DNA from: an uncultured Pseudomonadota bacterium | Lineage (GTDB): Bacteria; Myxococcota_A; UBA796; JAFGLY01 | Assembly (NCBI GenBank): GCA_937912125.1 | Contig: CALDOK010000004.1 | Span: forward strand, 32,388-96,387 | Length of the DNA stretch: 64,000 nucleotides | Reading direction: 5' to 3' | Shown: one piece after another, positions 22,931 to 32,234 of the stretch | Position numbering within the stretch: the first letter of the stretch is position 1 | How the letters are laid out: each line of letters begins with the position of its first letter | Made by a program: the position numbers and the translations under genes | Notes under the pieces: generated by a model | Told to the model about the DNA's origin: nothing | The model's database searches: none | Seen by the model: only the letters and a program-made list of their open reading frames with translations

Positions 22931-25543
22931 TTGGCTGGCGACCGCCGCGATCACGCCTTCCCGCGGCAGCGGAGCGGCGGCGCCCTGCGCCGCCTGGGCA
23001 GGCGGGTGCTGGGGCCCCTGGGGCAGGTGGGTCGCTCCCTCGAGCCCGCGCTGCGCCTGCTCGAGGCCGATGCTCCCACCGCCCGCAGCTGGTTGCGCCA
23101 TGTCGGGGCGGTGCAGGAGGCTCTGGGAGGCGACCTTGCGCGCGCCTACGGTGATGTCCTGTTCCTCGCCGCCGAGCGGGACGCCCAGGTCGCGCGGCAG
23201 CTGGCCGAGCTGCTCCCGGACCAATTGGCGCGGGTGGCCCCCGAGCTTCGGCGTCGCTTCCTGGTGGCGGTGGACTGGACCCTGCACGAGCGCCCCGAGG
23301 CGGCCTTGCCGGTGGCCCAGAACCTGGCTCCTGTCCTGGGCGAGCTGGACGACCACGCCTTGCGCGCCTTCATCACCCAGGCGGCGTCCCTGGCACAGCA
23401 GAGCCCCCAGAAAGCAGCCAGCTTCCTGCGGGGCGAGTCGGACCAGGGCGCCCAGGCCATCCAGGCCCTGGATCGGGGGCTGGCCCTGGCCGAGGTTCAG
23501 CGCGTGCTGGCGCTGTACGCCGCGGCCCACTGCGGCCAGCTGGTCACGGTCGAGGCCTCTGCGCAGGGTGGGGCGGATCCAGGCTTCCACCCGCTGCGGG
23601 CCGCGGCGCGGGGCCAGGCCTATACTGACGGCCACAGCATCAAGCTGCCCCTGCGGGTGGACCAGCACGACCCAGGGCGAGACTTCCTGGTGTATCGAGT
23701 GCTCACCGCCCTGTGTGCTGGCTACCTCGAGCTGGGCAGCCTCGATCTCGATCTGGCCTCGCTGGGGGGCAGCTGGCCTGCGCGCCGCGAGGGGGAGCTG
23801 GATCTGCAACGCTTCCTGCGAGGGCTGGGAAACCGCAGCCTGGCGGGCGACCTGTTCCAGATCCTCGAAGACGTCCGCGTCGAGGCCGGCCTGCGCCATC
23901 GGTATCCGGGCCTCGGGAGGGACTTCGACCTGCTCGTGCAGGCGCTTCCCAGGCCTGAGCCGCCCCTAGAGACCCTGGCCCCGGTGGAGCAGCTCGTGGC
24001 CCTGGCCGCCTACTTTGCCTGGTGCGGCGAGCTCCCACCTCTGGCCCAGCAGCGGGCCGAGCCCGGGGCATGGGCGGTCTTCCAGAGCCTGACAGGTGCC
24101 TTCGAGGATCTGCGGCTGTCCGAGGCGACCGTGCAGCACACGGCGCTGGCGCTGCAGCGCGCCTGGCCCGCCGCCGTCGCGCTCATGGCCAGCCCAGCCC
24201 AGGCGGGGCGAGCGCCCGGCAGGGCCTCCGGGCGGGGCCACTCTGGCGGCCGCACCGAGCAGCACGGGGACGCCGCTGGAGTGCAGGGCGCCTACGCTGG
24301 GGACGGGGGGCTGGCCGGCGGGGGCGGTGGCTGGAAGGATCTGCTGGGTAGGGCCAGCGGCGGCATGCTGCGCCCGGAGCGCCGGGACGCCGCGGCTCAG
24401 GTCCTGGACGAGCAGGCCCTGGCGGCCCACGAACAGGCCAGGGAGCGGGGCGATCCAAGCACCCTGGCCGCCGTGCGCGAACAGCTGCGGCGCCGGCAGC
24501 GCAGCGACTATGCAGAGGCCGACGCCTGGTTGAGCGCCAAGCAGGGGCCCGACGGTGGCCTGGTCGACGTGCGCCCCCAGGCCCATGCGCCCCTGCCGCT
24601 CACCCTACGGGACGACGTGGACATGGAGGCCATCGTCCCAGGCCGGGGTGACACCTACCCCGAGTGGGACATGGGCATCGGCGACTACCGGCCTTCGTGG
24701 GTGCTGGTGCGCGAGCTGCCCCTGCGCCAGGGCAGCGCCGACTTCGTCGAGGGGGTGATGGCGGCCTATCGTCCCCAGATCCGGTCCCTGCGGCGTCAGT
24801 TCGAGGCCCTGCGGCCCTCCGAGCTGGAGCTGGTGCGGGGCCTGCCCCACGGCGACACCCTGGACCTGGACCGGGTGGTGGAGGCCATCACCGTGCGCCG
24901 GGCGGGCGGGAGCCCCTCGGATCGCCTGTACCTGCGCCACGAGCGCAGCCGCCGGGACGTGGCGGTCGCCTTCCTGCTCGACATGTCCTCCTCCACCAAC
25001 GAGGTGGTGTCGGGGGGCGGCAAGCGCATCATCGAGGTCGAGAAGGAAGCCCTGGTGCTCATCGCCGAGGCCGTGGACGCCATCGGCGACCGCTTCGCGG
25101 TCTGGGGGTTCTCGGGCTACGGCCGCGATCAGGTGGCGTTCTACGTAGCCAAGGGGTTCGACCAGCCCTACGACCAAGCGGCGCGCGAGCGCATCGGCGC
25201 CATGTCGTGGAAGATGGAGAACCGCGACGGCGCCGCCATCCGGCATGCCACTCGCCTGCTGCTGAAAGAGCCAGCCCGCGTCCGGCTGCTGATCCTGCTG
25301 TCGGACGGCAAGCCCCTGGACTGCGGCTGCGACCAGTACGCCGACCGCTACGCTCAGGAAGACACCCGCAAGGCGCTGGTCGAGGCGCGGCAGGCCGGGC
25401 TGCATCCGTTCTGCATCACCGTCGACCCCCACAGCCGCGACTACCTGCAGCAGATGTACGGTCGCGGGGCCTACACCATCATCGACCGCGTGGAGTCCCT
25501 GCCCCTGCGCATCCCCGGGATCTACCGCCGGCTCACGCGCTGA
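22931..25543 (+). CDS. CbbO/NorD-type VWA-domain protein
   Basis: This 870-residue partner of the AAA+ protein just upstream has a large N-terminal helical region, a Gly-rich linker (about 410-470) and a C-terminal VWA domain. The MIDAS motif is intact: Asp684, Ser686 and Ser688 in LLDMSSST, then SDGKP later. Conserved lead-in segments (EWDMGIGDYRPSWVLVRE, YRPQIRSLRRQFEAL) match the NorD/CbbO group. It presumably recruits the client to the AAA+ ring. The start is uncertain: TTG at 22931 has no good Shine-Dalgarno, and there is no in-frame ATG for several hundred residues. A GTG further in is possible. Confidence 0.8.
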   Translation: MAGDRRDHAFPRQRSGGALRRLGRRVLGPLGQVGRSLEPALRLLEADAPTARSWLRHVGAVQEALGGDLARAYGDVLFLAAERDAQVARQLAELLPDQLARVAPELRRRFLVAVDWTLHERPEAALPVAQNLAPVLGELDDHALRAFITQAASLAQQSPQKAASFLRGESDQGAQAIQALDRGLALAEVQRVLALYAAAHCGQLVTVEASAQGGADPGFHPLRAAARGQAYTDGHSIKLPLRVDQHDPGRDFLVYRVLTALCAGYLELGSLDLDLASLGGSWPARREGELDLQRFLRGLGNRSLAGDLFQILEDVRVEAGLRHRYPGLGRDFDLLVQALPRPEPPLETLAPVEQLVALAAYFAWCGELPPLAQQRAEPGAWAVFQSLTGAFEDLRLSEATVQHTALALQRAWPAAVALMASPAQAGRAPGRASGRGHSGGRTEQHGDAAGVQGAYAGDGGLAGGGGGWKDLLGRASGGMLRPERRDAAAQVLDEQALAAHEQARERGDPSTLAAVREQLRRRQRSDYAEADAWLSAKQGPDGGLVDVRPQAHAPLPLTLRDDVDMEAIVPGRGDTYPEWDMGIGDYRPSWVLVRELPLRQGSADFVEGVMAAYRPQIRSLRRQFEALRPSELELVRGLPHGDTLDLDRVVEAITVRRAGGSPSDRLYLRHERSRRDVAVAFLLDMSSSTNEVVSGGGKRIIEVEKEALVLIAEAVDAIGDRFAVWGFSGYGRDQVAFYVAKGFDQPYDQAARERIGAMSWKMENRDGAAIRHATRLLLKEPARVRLLILLSDGKPLDCGCDQYADRYAQEDTRKALVEARQAGLHPFCITVDPHSRDYLQQMYGRGAYTIIDRVESLPLRIPGIYRRLTR

Positions 25544-25589
25544 CGTGCAGGGCGCGCTAAGCTCTCCCGGAGCCTGCACCCAGGGCGTC

Positions 25590-27002
25590 ATGCGTTCCTT
25601 GCTGCCCACACTGCTGTTCCTGGCCGGCTGCCCGCCGGACCCGGTGCCTGAGGACAGCCAGCCCCCGCGGCACGACACGGGCGGCGTCGCCCAGCCCGCC
25701 CTGCCGTGCTCCACCCTCTGGTACCCGGATCAGGACGAGGATGGCTTCGGGGCGGCCCAGCCGGCCATGCCGGGCTGCTCCGGTCCCTACGGCTGGGTGC
25801 AGCTGTCCGGCGACTGCGACGACGGCGATCCCCAACGCCACCCCGCCGCCGCCGAGCGCTGCAACGGGCTGGACGATGACTGCGACGGCGAGCCCGACGA
25901 GGACTTCGACGAGCCCCAGGCCAGCTGGTACCCCGACCTGGACGGCGACGGCTGGGGCGCCGCTGACCAAGAGCAGCTGCTCTGTGGGGGCGAAGAGGGC
26001 CTGGTGCGGCTGGGCGAGGACTGCGACGACGACCGCGCCAGGGTCAACCCGGCGGCTCGCGAGCCCTGCAACGGGTTGGACGACGACTGTGACGGCCAGG
26101 TGGACGAGGGCTGCGCCGGCCACTGCCGCGACGGCGTCAAGGGCGGCTCCCACGAAGCCTGCGACCGCGACGACGACCGGGCCTGTCCCGGTGCCTGCTC
26201 GGACCACTGCGCCTGTCCATCCGCCGAGCCAGGTCTGCTGCGGGTCCACATGGTGGACGTGGGGCAGGGCGACTCCCTGGTGGTGATCTCCCCCGACGGG
26301 TTCGTCATGCTGGTGGACGCCGGCTCCAGCAGCGCCTGCGACGACCTGGAGTGGTACCTGGACAGCCAAGGCATCGACGCCATCGACTACACCCTGGTGA
26401 GCCACCAGCACAGCGACCACCTGGGCAGCATGGACACCATGTTGGTGGAGCACCCCGAGGTGGTGGTCTCCTTCGACAACGGCGGCGACTTCTCCACGGG
26501 CTCGGATCTCGACTACCGCCGCGCCGCGGTGGGGCGACGGTCCGGGCTGCGGGTGGATGGCGAGATCGACATGGGGCCCCAGCTCAGCGTCCAGGTGCTC
26601 CACGCCGATCAGGGCGCGGGCAACGAGAACGACAACTCCGTGGTGTTGCTGCTGCGCCACGGCGACGTGGGCCTGCTCCTGGGGGGTGACTGCGAGGCCA
26701 CCTGCGAGCGCGAGCTGGATCCCGGCGCGGTCGATGTCTACAAGGTGCATCACCACGGCGCCTCGGACTCCAGCAGCCAGGCCTTCCTCGAGGCGCTCCA
26801 GCCCCAGGTGGCCCTGATCTCGGCGGGCCTTGGCAACAGCTATGGCCACCCCGACAGCAGCACCCTCCGCAGCCTCGACGACATCGGCGCCCAGGTGTGG
26901 CGCACCGACCTGGATGGCAGCGTGCTCATCGAGTCGGACGGTATAAGCTTCGATGTGGGAGGGATGAGCTTCGTCCCGGCCCCGCCCCCGCACATGGAGT
27001 GA
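25590..27002 (+). CDS. Lipoprotein: MopE-type repeats fused to a ComEC-like metallo-beta-lactamase domain
   Basis: This 470-residue protein has a lipoprotein signal (LLPTLLFLAGC). Residues about 45-180 hold calcium/copper-type MopE repeats: WYPDQDEDGFG, then CNGLDDDCDGEPDEDF, and a second CNGLDDDCDGQVDEGC. From about 210 a metallo-beta-lactamase domain begins VHMVDVGQGDSLVVIS and contains the metal motif HQHSDH (His272, His274, Asp276, His277). It ends with YKVHHHGAS and the SAGLGNSYGHP segment typical of ComEC/Rec2 hydrolases. It is therefore a surface or periplasmic putative nuclease or phosphodiesterase carried on a metal-binding stalk. No ComEC channel is present. The next lipoprotein gene starts 3 nt downstream. 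Confidence 0.8.
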   Translation: MRSLLPTLLFLAGCPPDPVPEDSQPPRHDTGGVAQPALPCSTLWYPDQDEDGFGAAQPAMPGCSGPYGWVQLSGDCDDGDPQRHPAAAERCNGLDDDCDGEPDEDFDEPQASWYPDLDGDGWGAADQEQLLCGGEEGLVRLGEDCDDDRARVNPAAREPCNGLDDDCDGQVDEGCAGHCRDGVKGGSHEACDRDDDRACPGACSDHCACPSAEPGLLRVHMVDVGQGDSLVVISPDGFVMLVDAGSSSACDDLEWYLDSQGIDAIDYTLVSHQHSDHLGSMDTMLVEHPEVVVSFDNGGDFSTGSDLDYRRAAVGRRSGLRVDGEIDMGPQLSVQVLHADQGAGNENDNSVVLLLRHGDVGLLLGGDCEATCERELDPGAVDVYKVHHHGASDSSSQAFLEALQPQVALISAGLGNSYGHPDSSTLRSLDDIGAQVWRTDLDGSVLIESDGISFDVGGMSFVPAPPPHME

Positions 27003-27005
27003 CCC

Positions 27006-28562
27006 ATGGCTCGTTTGCTGCTCGCGGCCGTCGTCCTCGCCCCTCTCCTGGTGGCCTGCGATCCTCCGGACTCCTCGAAGCCGCGGGACAGCGGTGGCGA
27101 CACGGATGCCGACACAGACACCGATGGTGACACGGACACCGACGCCGACGCCGATACAGACGCAGACACCGACACGGGGCCGGCGTGGTATCGCGACGCT
27201 GACGGCGACGGTTACGGCGATCCCGACGACACCACCCACGCCGCCAGCTGCCCCGATGGCTATGTCGACAACGCCGACGACTGCGCCGACGGCGACGCCA
27301 CCGCCTACCCCGGCTCCCACGCCACCGAGCTGCCCGGCGATGGCGTGGACCAGGACTGCGACGGGCTGGATGCCTGCCGTGACCTCAACTGTGACGGCTG
27401 GCCCGACATCGTGTTCGCCCAGACCGATCTGGACGGCGACTACAGCACGGACTCGGCCATCTACCTGGGCTCGGCCAGCGGCTACTCCAGCGCCTCCACC
27501 TGGACGGTCCCTACGGTGGGCGCCATGGGGGCCGACGCGGGCGACTTCGACCTCGACGGCTACATCGACCTGGTGTTCGCCTCGGTCCAGGACGGCAGCG
27601 ACGACCGCAACATCGACTCCTATGTTTACTACGGATCGGCCGACGGCTTCTCCGCCGAGCGCCGCACCGCGCTCCCCACCATCGGCTGTGCCGACCCCAC
27701 CGCCGCCGACCTGGACCAGGACGGATGGATCGACCTGGTGTTCTCCAACCGCTTCAGCGGAGGCACCCCCAGCGTCGAGACCTACAGCAACGACTCCTAT
27801 GTCTACTGGGGCAGCGCCGAGGGCTACTCCGTGGACCGGCGCCTGGGCCTGCCCACCATCGGCGCCGCCCGCAGCCGCGTGGCCGACATCAACCAGGACG
27901 GCCGCAACGACCTTGTGTTCGCCAACGGCGTCACCGAGTTCTTCTTCGTGAACCAGAGCTATGTGTACTGGGGCACGGACACCGGGTGGGGCGAGCACAG
28001 CCGCACCGAGCTCACCACCGTGTTCCCCGAGGGCCTCGCCGTGGGCGACATGAACGCCGATGGCAACCCGGATGTGTTCTTCACCTCATGGATGTGCCTG
28101 CTCTACTGCGGCGACGCCAGCAACATCTACTGGGGCGACCTGGCGGGCAACCTGGGGGACGACCTCTTCCAGCTCCCCGAGGCCACCGGCGGCACCGACG
28201 CACAGCTCGCTGATCTCAACGACGACGGCTGGCAGGACATCGTCCTGTCCAACGGCGGCGTGGAGTGGGACACCTCCTTCGCAGATACATCCTATGTGTA
28301 TTGGGGCTCGGGCAGCGGCTACAGCGAGGAGCGCCGCACCCTGCTGACCACCAGCGCGGCGTCCGAGGCCGGGCTGCGCGACCTGGACGGCGATGGCTGG
28401 CTGGACATCGTCTTCGCCAGCCACTACGAGCCCACCGGCGGCGGCCCAGAGGTCAGCCAGATCTACTGGGGCTCCGCCTCGGGCTTCGACAGCTCCAACC
28501 TCACCGAGCTGCCTACCACCCACGCCGCGGGCTTGGTGGTCGTGGGCAGTGTCTACCCATAG
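27006..28562 (+). CDS. FG-GAP/VCBS-repeat lipoprotein with Asp-Thr linker
   Basis: This 518-residue secreted protein has the signal [14 protein letters not shown], then an acidic linker of alternating Asp-Thr/Asp-Ala (about 30-56) and one MopE-like unit ([14 protein letters not shown] ... DGVDQDCDG). From residue about 125 to the end it contains at least seven repeats of the form DLDxDGWxDIVFxN...SYVYWGSxxGYS, the calcium-coordinating FG-GAP/VCBS propeller pattern. Such proteins are abundant, calcium-dependent surface proteins of unknown ligand in Myxococcota. It lies 3 nt after the MopE/metallo-beta-lactamase gene and is probably co-transcribed with it. Confidence 0.8.
   Translation: MARLLLAAVVLAPLLVACDPPDSSKPRDSGGDTDADTDTDGDTDTDADADTDADTDTGPAWYRDADGDGYGDPDDTTHAASCPDGYVDNADDCADGDATAYPGSHATELPGDGVDQDCDGLDACRDLNCDGWPDIVFAQTDLDGDYSTDSAIYLGSASGYSSASTWTVPTVGAMGADAGDFDLDGYIDLVFASVQDGSDDRNIDSYVYYGSADGFSAERRTALPTIGCADPTAADLDQDGWIDLVFSNRFSGGTPSVETYSNDSYVYWGSAEGYSVDRRLGLPTIGAARSRVADINQDGRNDLVFANGVTEFFFVNQSYVYWGTDTGWGEHSRTELTTVFPEGLAVGDMNADGNPDVFFTSWMCLLYCGDASNIYWGDLAGNLGDDLFQLPEATGGTDAQLADLNDDGWQDIVLSNGGVEWDTSFADTSYVYWGSGSGYSEERRTLLTTSAASEAGLRDLDGDGWLDIVFASHYEPTGGGPEVSQIYWGSASGFDSSNLTELPTTHAAGLVVVGSVYP
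27099..27177 (+). repeat. GAC-ACN/GAC-GCN degenerate tandem repeat (Asp-Thr/Asp-Ala linker)
   Basis: An imperfect 6-bp periodicity encodes the acidic linker of the FG-GAP lipoprotein. Similar Asp-Thr runs appear in the lipoprotein at 31017-32123, so the linker type is shared rather than a single event. Such low-complexity tracts are prone to length change. Confidence 0.7.
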
Positions 28563-28610
28563 GGGGCGTGGTCCGTTAGCCATGGCCTTCGCGCGAAAGG
28601 CGGTGGAACC

Positions 28611-30941
28611 GTGAACGCACCGATCCCCATGTTGGCCTTGTGTCTGCTCGCACTTGCGGCATGCGACGGCTCGTCCCAGGCCCCCGCTGGCGACGGCCCG
28701 GGCCTGGCTGTGTCTCCTGTGGGCGGGTCGCGGCGCCCCAATGTGTTGCTGGTCACCCTCGACACCCTGCGCGCCGATGTGTTGGGCTGTTACGGGCGCA
28801 CCAAGGCCGACACCCCCAACCTGGACGCCCTGGCGGCGTCGGGGGCTCGCTTCAGCCGCGCCTACACGGTCACGCCCCTGACCATCCCCGCCCACTCGTC
28901 CATGTTCACGGGCATGCTGCCCCCACGCCACGGAGTGCGCGACAACGGTGACATGTTCCTGGACGAGGGTGCCACCACCCTGGCGGAGCTGATGCAGGGG
29001 CAGGGCTACGCCACCATGGCCAGCGTGGGGGCTGAGGTCACCTCCCACCACTGGGGCTTCGCCCAGGGCTTCGACGCCTTCTACGACGACATGGGTGACT
29101 CGCGCGAAGAGCAGTCCAACCGCTGGCGGGTGGAGCGGCGCGGCGACGAGGTGTTGGCGGACGCCTATGGCTGGCTCGACCTTCACGCGGTGGGTTCCGA
29201 TCCCTTCTTCGGGTGGATCCACCTGTTCGATCCCCACGCCCCCTACCGAGCGCCGCAGCCCTTCGCTGGGGCCCACTTGGCCCGGCCCTACCTGGCCGAG
29301 GTGGCCTATACGGACCACCTGGTGGGTGAGCTGGTGGCCAAGCTCGACGCCCTGGGGCGCCTGGATGACACATGGCTGGTGATCACCGGCGATCACGGCG
29401 AGGGCTTGGGTTCCCACGGCGAGCAGATGCACGGTGTGTTGCTCTACGACGCCACCACCCACATCCCCATGATCATCCGTCCGCCGGGGGGGCTGGACGG
29501 GGGCCTCACGGTGGACCAGCCGGTGTCGCTGGTGGATCTGCTGCCCACCATCCTGGACATCGTGGGCCTCGAGTCTCCGGCAGGGGTCGATGGCATCAGC
29601 TTGTTGCCCAGGCTGCAGGGCGAGCAGGACGGCATCCCTGCGGACCGTGAGGTCTACGTGGAGAGCCTGTTCGCCTTCCGGCACTATGGCTGGGCCCCGC
29701 AGCGGGCGTTGGTGAACGCAGAGCACAAGCTCATCGACTCCACCACCCCCGAGCTGTACGCCCGGGGTGACCGTGGTGAGCGCGACGACATCAGCGGGCA
29801 ACAGGTCGAGACCGTCAACCTGATGCTGGCCCAGGTACAGGCCCTGGCCGATGGGCTCGAGCCCTCCAGCGAGACCGCCGCTCGCGTGGACGCCAGCCCC
29901 GAGCGCCTCGCCCAGCTCGAGGCCCTCGGCTACATCACGGGCGTTGCCGAGGTGGAGGTGGCGCCTGGCGAGCTGCTGCCGGATCCGGTGCAGCGCCTGC
30001 CGGTGCTCAAGGAGGTCGAGCAGGGGCGCATGCAGATGCAGAGCGGTCAGCTGGTCGAGGCCCGGGCCACCCTCGAGGCTATCATCGAGCGCGAGCCAGG
30101 CCTGGTGGATCCCCGGGTGATGCTGGTCAACCTGCTGCGAGCCATGGGCGACAAGGACGCCGCCCTGCAGGCGGCGCTGGTGCTGGACCAGAAACAGCCG
30201 GGCTCACTGTCGAAGGGCCTGGTGGGTATGATCCTGCTGCAGCTCGGCGACGCGGAGCAGGCCGTCGAGCTGCTGTCCCAGTCCCTGGACCTGGACCCCT
30301 ACCTCGGGAGCACCTGGGAGCCCTACCTGCACGCGCTGTTGATCATCGGCGACATGGACCGCCTCGAGCTCGAGTCCGCCCGCGCCCGCCGGCTGCTGCC
30401 CGATCTGGTGGTAGCCCGCTCCGCCCAGGGCATCCTCATGGTGACCCGGGGCGACAACAGCGGCGGCGAGGCCGTCCTGCGGGCCGTGCTCAGCGAGGAA
30501 CCCGGCCTGGCCTTCGCCAACCAGTACCTGGGCATGGCCCTGCGCCTCCAGGGAGAGACCACGCAGGCCGAGAGCTTCCTCGCCGAGGAGGTCCGGCTCT
30601 ACGACTCCATCCCTGCCAGGGTGCAGCTGGTGGAGATGTACGCCGACCAGCTGCGCTACGACGAGCAGCTCGAGCAGCTCCAGGTCATCGCCGAGCGCGA
30701 GCCCCCCAACTTCATGACCTACCACTCCATCGGCCAGGCCCTGTTCAACCTGCAGCGCTACCCCGAGGCCCAGACCGCGGTGGACACCTGCCGTGAGCTG
30801 GCTCCCGAGTACCCGGCCTGCGCCATGCTGGGGGCCAATGTGTTGAAGAAGCTCGGAGACGACGCTGGGGCCCAGGCCGCCTACGAGCAGGCCGTGGAGC
30901 TTGGGGACAGGGCCAAGGCGCGCAAGCGTGGCGAGCTCTGA
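28611..30941 (+). CDS. Sulfatase/alkaline-phosphatase-fold lipoprotein fused to TPR repeats
   Basis: This 776-residue protein starts at GTG 28611 and has the lipoprotein signal LLALAAC. Residues 40-440 form a sulfatase fold: NVLLVTLDTLRADVLGC with metal Asp51, VITGDHGEGLGSHGEQMHG, and THIPMIIR. At the catalytic site, where sulfatases have C/SxPxR to be converted to formylglycine, the sequence is Thr91-Ile-Pro-Ala-His95. Formylglycine cannot form, and a Thr nucleophile as in phosphoethanolamine transferases and nucleotide pyrophosphatases is possible. Residues about 455-776 are consecutive TPR units. Phosphoryl or phosphodiester chemistry at the cell surface is therefore as plausible as sulfate removal. 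Confidence 0.8.
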   Translation: MNAPIPMLALCLLALAACDGSSQAPAGDGPGLAVSPVGGSRRPNVLLVTLDTLRADVLGCYGRTKADTPNLDALAASGARFSRAYTVTPLTIPAHSSMFTGMLPPRHGVRDNGDMFLDEGATTLAELMQGQGYATMASVGAEVTSHHWGFAQGFDAFYDDMGDSREEQSNRWRVERRGDEVLADAYGWLDLHAVGSDPFFGWIHLFDPHAPYRAPQPFAGAHLARPYLAEVAYTDHLVGELVAKLDALGRLDDTWLVITGDHGEGLGSHGEQMHGVLLYDATTHIPMIIRPPGGLDGGLTVDQPVSLVDLLPTILDIVGLESPAGVDGISLLPRLQGEQDGIPADREVYVESLFAFRHYGWAPQRALVNAEHKLIDSTTPELYARGDRGERDDISGQQVETVNLMLAQVQALADGLEPSSETAARVDASPERLAQLEALGYITGVAEVEVAPGELLPDPVQRLPVLKEVEQGRMQMQSGQLVEARATLEAIIEREPGLVDPRVMLVNLLRAMGDKDAALQAALVLDQKQPGSLSKGLVGMILLQLGDAEQAVELLSQSLDLDPYLGSTWEPYLHALLIIGDMDRLELESARARRLLPDLVVARSAQGILMVTRGDNSGGEAVLRAVLSEEPGLAFANQYLGMALRLQGETTQAESFLAEEVRLYDSIPARVQLVEMYADQLRYDEQLEQLQVIAEREPPNFMTYHSIGQALFNLQRYPEAQTAVDTCRELAPEYPACAMLGANVLKKLGDDAGAQAAYEQAVELGDRAKARKRGEL

Positions 30942-30967
30942 CGGCGACGCGATCCCCAGACGCACAA

Positions 30968-31002
30968 CGGCCGCGGAGGGGCCGAAGCCCACACCGCGGC
31001 CG
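30968..31002. terminator. Hairpin between convergent genes
   Basis: A perfect 9-bp stem, CGGCCGCGG (30968-30976) with CCGCGGCCG (30994-31002), surrounds a 17-nt loop. It lies between the sulfatase-TPR stop (30941) and the convergent lipoprotein stop (31017) and could act on both strands. No T-tract follows on either side. Confidence 0.5.
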
Positions 31003-31016
31003 CGGAAGGGAAGGGC

Positions 31017-32123
<1,107 letters not shown>

Positions 32124-32234
32124 GTGTTCTCCTCGTGCTTGCGGGGGGGGTGGGGTGTGTTGCGGCGGCATTTTAACTCGAAGACGTGCGCCGTTGACGA
32201 TTTTTTGATGCGCTGGTGCGGTGGGTACCTGCGC

